A program made the position numbers and the translations under genes. From NCBI RefSeq assembly GCF_003233845.1, contig NZ_QKRB01000043.1, positions 124,001 to 188,000 on the forward strand: a stretch of DNA of 64,000 nt, written 5' to 3'. The notes below the pieces were generated by a model that was not told the DNA's origin, did no database searches, and saw nothing but the letters and a program-made list of their open reading frames with translations. Positions 60,228 to 64,000 of this stretch are shown piece after piece; position 1 is the first letter of the stretch; every line of letters starts with the position of its first letter. Origin of the DNA: Paenibacillus sambharensis. Lineage in GTDB: Bacteria > Bacillota > Bacilli > Paenibacillales > Paenibacillaceae.

Positions 60228-60873
60228 GGAAGAAGATTGGCTGCTACTGTCGGGGATCCAACATTTCAATTTCTGCCGGCGGCAGTGGGCTTTAATCCAC
60301 ATCGAACAGCAATGGGCGGAAAATGTCAAGACGGTGGAAGGAAACCGTGTTCATAAGAAGGCTGACCAGCCGATGGTGAGAGAGAAGCGCGGCAATAAGC
60401 TGGTTGTTCGTGCCATGCCTGTACATTCCGCAGAATTGGGACTGACAGGTATATGTGATGTGGTCGAATTTGTGCAGGATCCTTCGGGAATAGCACTCAA
60501 CGGAGAGGAAGGGCTGTACCTCCCTATTCCCGTTGAGTACAAGAGGGGAAGGCCTAAGCAGGATAACTCTGACCTCTCTCAATTAACGGCTCAAGCCATG
60601 TGTTTGGAGGCAATGCTTGCTTGTCCGGTGGAGTTGGGGTACTTCTATTATGATGAGATCAAGCATCGGGTAGAGGTTTCAATTACAGCTTCCCATCGGG
60701 AGTCTGTTAGAAGAAGTGTAGAGGAGATGCACGGATATTATGACAGAGGTTATACGCCTAAGGTAAAGACGGGACCGCACTGTAATAATTGTTCTTTAAA
60801 AGAGCTCTGCCTCCCAGCGCTAATGAAGAAATCCAACGTATCCCGTTATATAGAGGGGAGGCTATTGGATTGA
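60217..60873 (+). CDS. cas4: Cas4 exonuclease
   Basis: 218 residues; trims and selects new spacers with PAM end. Iron-sulfur cysteines: first in HFNFCRRQWALIHIE, remaining three in GPHCNNCSLKELCLP. Nuclease core PVEYKRGRPKQDN. Start overlaps cas7c by 11 bases. Confidence 0.94.
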   Translation: MAYEEEDWLLLSGIQHFNFCRRQWALIHIEQQWAENVKTVEGNRVHKKADQPMVREKRGNKLVVRAMPVHSAELGLTGICDVVEFVQDPSGIALNGEEGLYLPIPVEYKRGRPKQDNSDLSQLTAQAMCLEAMLACPVELGYFYYDEIKHRVEVSITASHRESVRRSVEEMHGYYDRGYTPKVKTGPHCNNCSLKELCLPALMKKSNVSRYIEGRLLD

Positions 60874-61901
60874 AGCGGCTCCTAAATACGTTATTTATCA
60901 CGACTCCCGATGTGTTCTTGGCTTTGGACGGAGAAAATGTGGTAGTTAAACAAGAAGGTAATGCTTTGGGCCGATATCCGCTGCATAACCTGGAAGCCAT
61001 TTCAACGTTCGGTTACGCAGGAGCCAGTCCGGCTCTTATGAGGGCATGTGTGGAGCGTGGGATATCCCTGACCTTCTTGTCCTGCAGCGGAAGGTTTCTG
61101 GCTAGCGTCCATGGGGAATCGCGGGGGAATGTTCTCCTTAGGAAGGAACAATACCGGATCTCCGATCAGCAATCCAGAAGTGCATTGGTGGCCAGGAACT
61201 GTATTGTTGGCAAGATTTATAATGCCAAATGGATTATAGAGCGGGCAACGAGGGATTACCCCATGCGACTGGATGTTACCAAATTGAAGCAGGTATCAGG
61301 GTTATTGTCCAAATCGATGCTTGCTGTTCGGGAAACGGAAGATCTAGAAGTACTGCGCGGAATTGAAGGTAATGCGGCAGCTTGGTACAACTCAGTGCTG
61401 AATGATCTGATTCTTCAGCAGAAGGAGGACTTTTATTTCCAGCGCAGGAGCAAGAGACCTCCGCTCGATAATATGAATGCACTGCTTTCGTTTGCATACA
61501 CGCTGCTCGCTGCTGATGCCCGATCTGCCTTGGAGACAGTTGGGTTGGATGCGTATGTAGGTTTTCTGCATCGGGACCGCCCGGGAAGAGCATCATTGGC
61601 GCTTGACTTGATGGAAGAACTGCGCGGCGTTGTTGCCGACCGGTTCGTGCTCTCTTTAATCAATAAGCGTGTCATTACAGCCAAAGGCTTTGTACGCAAG
61701 GAGAATGGCGCAATTATCATGGACGAAGTGACCAGACGAAAGGTGTTGGCGGCCTGGCATGAACGCAAGCAGGAGAAAATTCAACATCCTTTTTTGGATG
61801 AGAAAATTCCATGGGGGCTGGTTCCTCATGCACAAGCTCTGCTTCTGGCCCGCCATATTCGAGGGGATTTAGACGAGTATCCTCCATTCTTATGGAAGTA
61901 G
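60870..61901 (+). CDS. cas1: Cas1 integrase
   Basis: 343 residues from TTG 60870, which overlaps the cas4 stop and follows GAGGGGAGG; the longer frame from 60789 is out of register with cas4 coding and rejected. Metal ligands: Glu in IEGNAAAWYN, His in GFLHRDRPGR, acidic DLMEELRG. Type I-C Cas1 length. Confidence 0.95.
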   Translation: MKRLLNTLFITTPDVFLALDGENVVVKQEGNALGRYPLHNLEAISTFGYAGASPALMRACVERGISLTFLSCSGRFLASVHGESRGNVLLRKEQYRISDQQSRSALVARNCIVGKIYNAKWIIERATRDYPMRLDVTKLKQVSGLLSKSMLAVRETEDLEVLRGIEGNAAAWYNSVLNDLILQQKEDFYFQRRSKRPPLDNMNALLSFAYTLLAADARSALETVGLDAYVGFLHRDRPGRASLALDLMEELRGVVADRFVLSLINKRVITAKGFVRKENGAIIMDEVTRRKVLAAWHERKQEKIQHPFLDEKIPWGLVPHAQALLLARHIRGDLDEYPPFLWK

Positions 61902-61911
61902 GTGTCCTGAT

Positions 61912-62202
61912 ATGTTGATTCTCATTACCTACGATGTAAACACGACAACGCCTGAAGGGAGAAAACGTCTCAGTAAAGTGGCCAAGAAGTGCCTTGCGTA
62001 CGGGCAACGGGTACAAAATTCCGTATTTGAATGTGTAGTTGATGCTACACAGTTCAAGCAAATTAAGCTTCAGTTGGCAGACCTTATTGATTCTGAGACG
62101 GATAGCTTACGATTCTACAATCTCGGAGACCGTTATAAATCCAAGGTGGATCACTTCGGCGCCAGAGCATCTTATGATATCGAAGGACCACTAATTATCT
62201 AA
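61912..62202 (+). CDS. cas2: Cas2
   Basis: 96 residues. LILITYDVNTTTPEGRKRL with the conserved Asp, GQRVQNSVFECVVD and RFYNLGDRYKSKV. Forms the integration complex with Cas1. AGGTG site; 10 bases after cas1. Confidence 0.95.
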   Translation: MLILITYDVNTTTPEGRKRLSKVAKKCLAYGQRVQNSVFECVVDATQFKQIKLQLADLIDSETDSLRFYNLGDRYKSKVDHFGARASYDIEGPLII

Positions 62203-62404
62203 TGGTTACTAGTGATTAAAGGTGCGAATCGGGTGGTGCGAATAGGAAGCTCACATGGTTTTGCTGGAGGATTCGCACCAGTTTATTTGGAGGTAAAATC
62301 CAAATCTAGTGATCTTATAAGGGGAAAGGCAGGGTTGTCTGAGATAAATGAAGCAAACTAATTGTTTTTAGGGCGAAAATTACCTTTAATAGGTAATTTT
62401 CGCA
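62203..62404 (+). promoter_or_regulatory. CRISPR leader with two inverted repeats
   Basis: GGTGCGAATC (62221-62230) pairs with GATTCGCACC (62270-62279), probably a terminator-like element after cas2; GGTGCGAAT recurs directly at 62235. At the array end GCGAAAATTACC (62373-62384) and GGTAATTTTCGC (62392-62403) form a perfect 12-bp hairpin, one base before repeat 1. Confidence 0.65.
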
Positions 62405-63850
62405 GTCACACCCCGCTGGGGTGTGTGGATTGAAATATCCGGGAGCTTGGCCTAAACCCTCTGCCGTGGTTGGTCACACCCCGCTGGGGTGTGTGGATTG
62501 AAATCGGTACCAATGGCACCATCCACTACCACCATACTGTCACACCCCGCTGGGGTGTGTGGATTGAAATATCTAGGAGGGGAATAGAGAAGTCCGCAGC
62601 TCGAGGGGTCACACCCCGCTGGGGTGTGTGGATTGAAATATGTGCTGCCACCTCCGCTGACCTTATACGGCGAGTCACACCCCGCTGGGGTGTGTGGATT
62701 GAAATGCCGGGGCTGGAGAAGCGCAGTAAAGGGTGTACTAGTCACACCCCGCTGGGGTGTGTGGATTGAAATCGTTTGCGCCGCTCGCGCAATACATCTT
62801 CTCGTTTGTCACACCCCGCTGGGGTGTGTGGATTGAAATATCTTAGAACCCACCCAGCTTATCAGCTAAGTGTGTCACACCCCGCTGGGGTGTGTGGATT
62901 GAAATTGGGTTACAATCAGACCTACAGGGTCACGGTCGTTGGTCACACCCCGCTGGGGTGTGTGGATTGAAATCCAATGTACTTTTGTCATACTTCCATC
63001 AAACTTCAGTCACACCCCGCTGGGGTGTGTGGATTGAAATTCGCCCGTCTTGCCAGATGCACACCGAACCGGCTTGCCGTCACACCCCGCTGGGGTGTGT
63101 GGATTGAAATGCCGCCGACCGCTGTGTTGGTGTAGCCCGTGCCGTCACACCCCGCTGGGGTGTGTGGATTGAAATAGTCTGTTTTTTGGAGTGATGTTGC
63201 TGGGTTTACCCGTCACACCCCGCTGGGGTGTGTGGATTGAAATATGGTTCCCGTGTACGACTTCGAGTATTCGACCTGGTCACACCCCGCTGGGGTGTGT
63301 GGATTGAAATCTTGTTGATCTTCCGCTCACCCTGAATGACCGTGAGTCACACCCCGCTGGGGTGTGTGGATTGAAATAGGCGTAACCAGAACTCAGTCAA
63401 ACGCTCGGTATCGAGTCACACCCCGCTGGGGTGTGTGGATTGAAATTGCCGGAGGTCTTGGGTTTGGTCACATTGGCAGGTCAGTCACACCCCGCTGGGG
63501 TGTGTGGATTGAAATAATGATATCATTGTAGGAGTCTGTTTATTTACTCCCGTCACACCCCGCTGGGGTGTGTGGATTGAAATCTATCGGGTGGAGAGAC
63601 CCGCGACTGTACATGTGGGTCACACCCCGCTGGGGTGTGTGGATTGAAATCGAAATCGTTACGAGACTATCCGAATCTGCTATCGGGTCACACCCCGCTG
63701 GGGTGTGTGGATTGAAATTGGCTGGTAGCCGTACCAAATACGGATATGGTGGCGTCACACCCCGCTGGGGTATTTGGATTGAAATAGGATTAGGGAGCGA
63801 TATAGAGCAGGTTGCCTAGTCACACCCAGCTATTGTGTGTGGATTGAATT
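62405..63850 (+). CRISPR. Type I-C CRISPR array, 22 repeats
   Basis: The repeat is 32 bases, beginning GTCACACCCCGCTGGGGTG and ending GTGTGGATTGAAAT; the inner CACACCCC/GGGGTGTG forms the hairpin cut by Cas5c. I count 22 repeats starting at 62405, 62473, 62539, 62608, 62674, 62741, 62808, 62874, 62942, 63009, 63079, 63144, 63212, 63279, 63346, 63415, 63484, 63552, 63619, 63687, 63754 and 63819, with 21 unique spacers of 33-38 bases. Repeats 1-20 are identical; 21 has two changes and 22 several, marking the old end. The leader is at the left, next to cas2. Confidence 0.98.
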
Positions 63851-64000
63851 ACAAGTAGTCCAAGAGCAAGAACGAGAAAGTGCCCCTGCCCCGAATGTTA
63901 GTCTGTATCACCAGGCCAGAACAAACGGCTACCGGGATATTGAACTTATCACCGATGACAATGATTTTCGAACACGGCTGTCTGTGTGGTAACGGTCTGC
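63851..64000 (+). other. Array trailer with possible gene end
   Basis: A frame running out of repeat 22 encodes LQVVQEQERESAPAPNVSLY and ends DDNDFRTRLSVW at a TAA (63990-63992). It has coding-like composition but no start of its own and may be the 3' remnant of a gene cut by the array, or chance. Family not recognised. Confidence 0.2.

Noticed and set aside
60789-60869. Extended Cas1 N-terminus
   Set aside because: Those codons overlap the essential Cys-rich end of cas4; Cas1 homology begins KRLLNTLFITTPD.
62452-63819. Open frames through the CRISPR array with repeating TPRWGVWIEI-like peptides
   Set aside because: They are translations of the 32-base repeat, which lacks stops in some frames.

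Overview
The window reads as a chromosomal segment of a Paenibacillus-like member of the Bacillota. Support: strong AGGAGG-type ribosome sites, frequent GTG/TTG starts, many CUT1 sugar transporters with lipoprotein binding proteins and no dedicated ATPase, copper-amine-oxidase 'stalk' domain proteins, an MhqR-type quinone regulon, a T-box in front of trpS, and an agr-like peptide locus. The genus is inferred from gene content only. I saw no rRNA, tRNA, transposase or prophage module.

Layout. 0.1-4 kb: LplABC-type oligosaccharide transporter followed by a gene remnant. 4-7.7 kb: DUF2569 protein, AlkA glycosylase, a chemoreceptor broken by an internal deletion, and a small peptide plus membrane protein behind a promoter carrying two palindromes. 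8-12 kb: GH1 6-phospho-glycosidase with a GntR regulator, then a stalk-domain protein. 12.2-15.7 kb: a tight five-gene run (UbiA-type polyprenyl-phosphate phosphoribosyltransferase, HAD phosphatase, two SMR half-transporters, a large polytopic membrane protein) that looks like a complete lipid-linked pentose pathway. 16.5-23.9 kb: sulfate transporter CysP/T/W and YezD, then an SsuD-like monooxygenase in one run with a CUT1 transporter, perhaps for sulfonated sugars. 24-28.1 kb (minus): LysM/M23 hydrolase, a small membrane protein, and a chemoreceptor coupled to an orphan sugar-binding lipoprotein behind a sigma-D-type promoter. 28.3-31.8 kb: MhqR-type regulon. 32-33.7 kb (minus): agr-like locus with AgrB, AgrD, a membrane protein and a LytTR regulator but no kinase or receiver. 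34.7-40.4 kb: maltodextrin transporter and a lipoprotein amylase with paired operators and a leader terminator. 40.4-41.8 kb: T-box and trpS. 41.8-47.3 kb: AT-richer accessory stretch (acetyltransferases, CTP-synthase-related protein, MetX-like hydrolase with LysR, gene fragment, WYL regulator). 47.5-53.7 kb: small and poorly known membrane proteins, DUF2975/XRE pair, DUF817, an RCC1-stalk protein, DUF3841 and DUF1835 proteins. 54.1-63.9 kb: complete type I-C CRISPR-Cas locus with 22 repeats.

The most interesting candidates are the kinase-less agr-like locus, the lipid-linked pentose cluster, the chemoreceptor/binding-protein pair, and the SsuD plus sugar-transporter run. All functions are read from sequence by eye; nothing was searched or computed.
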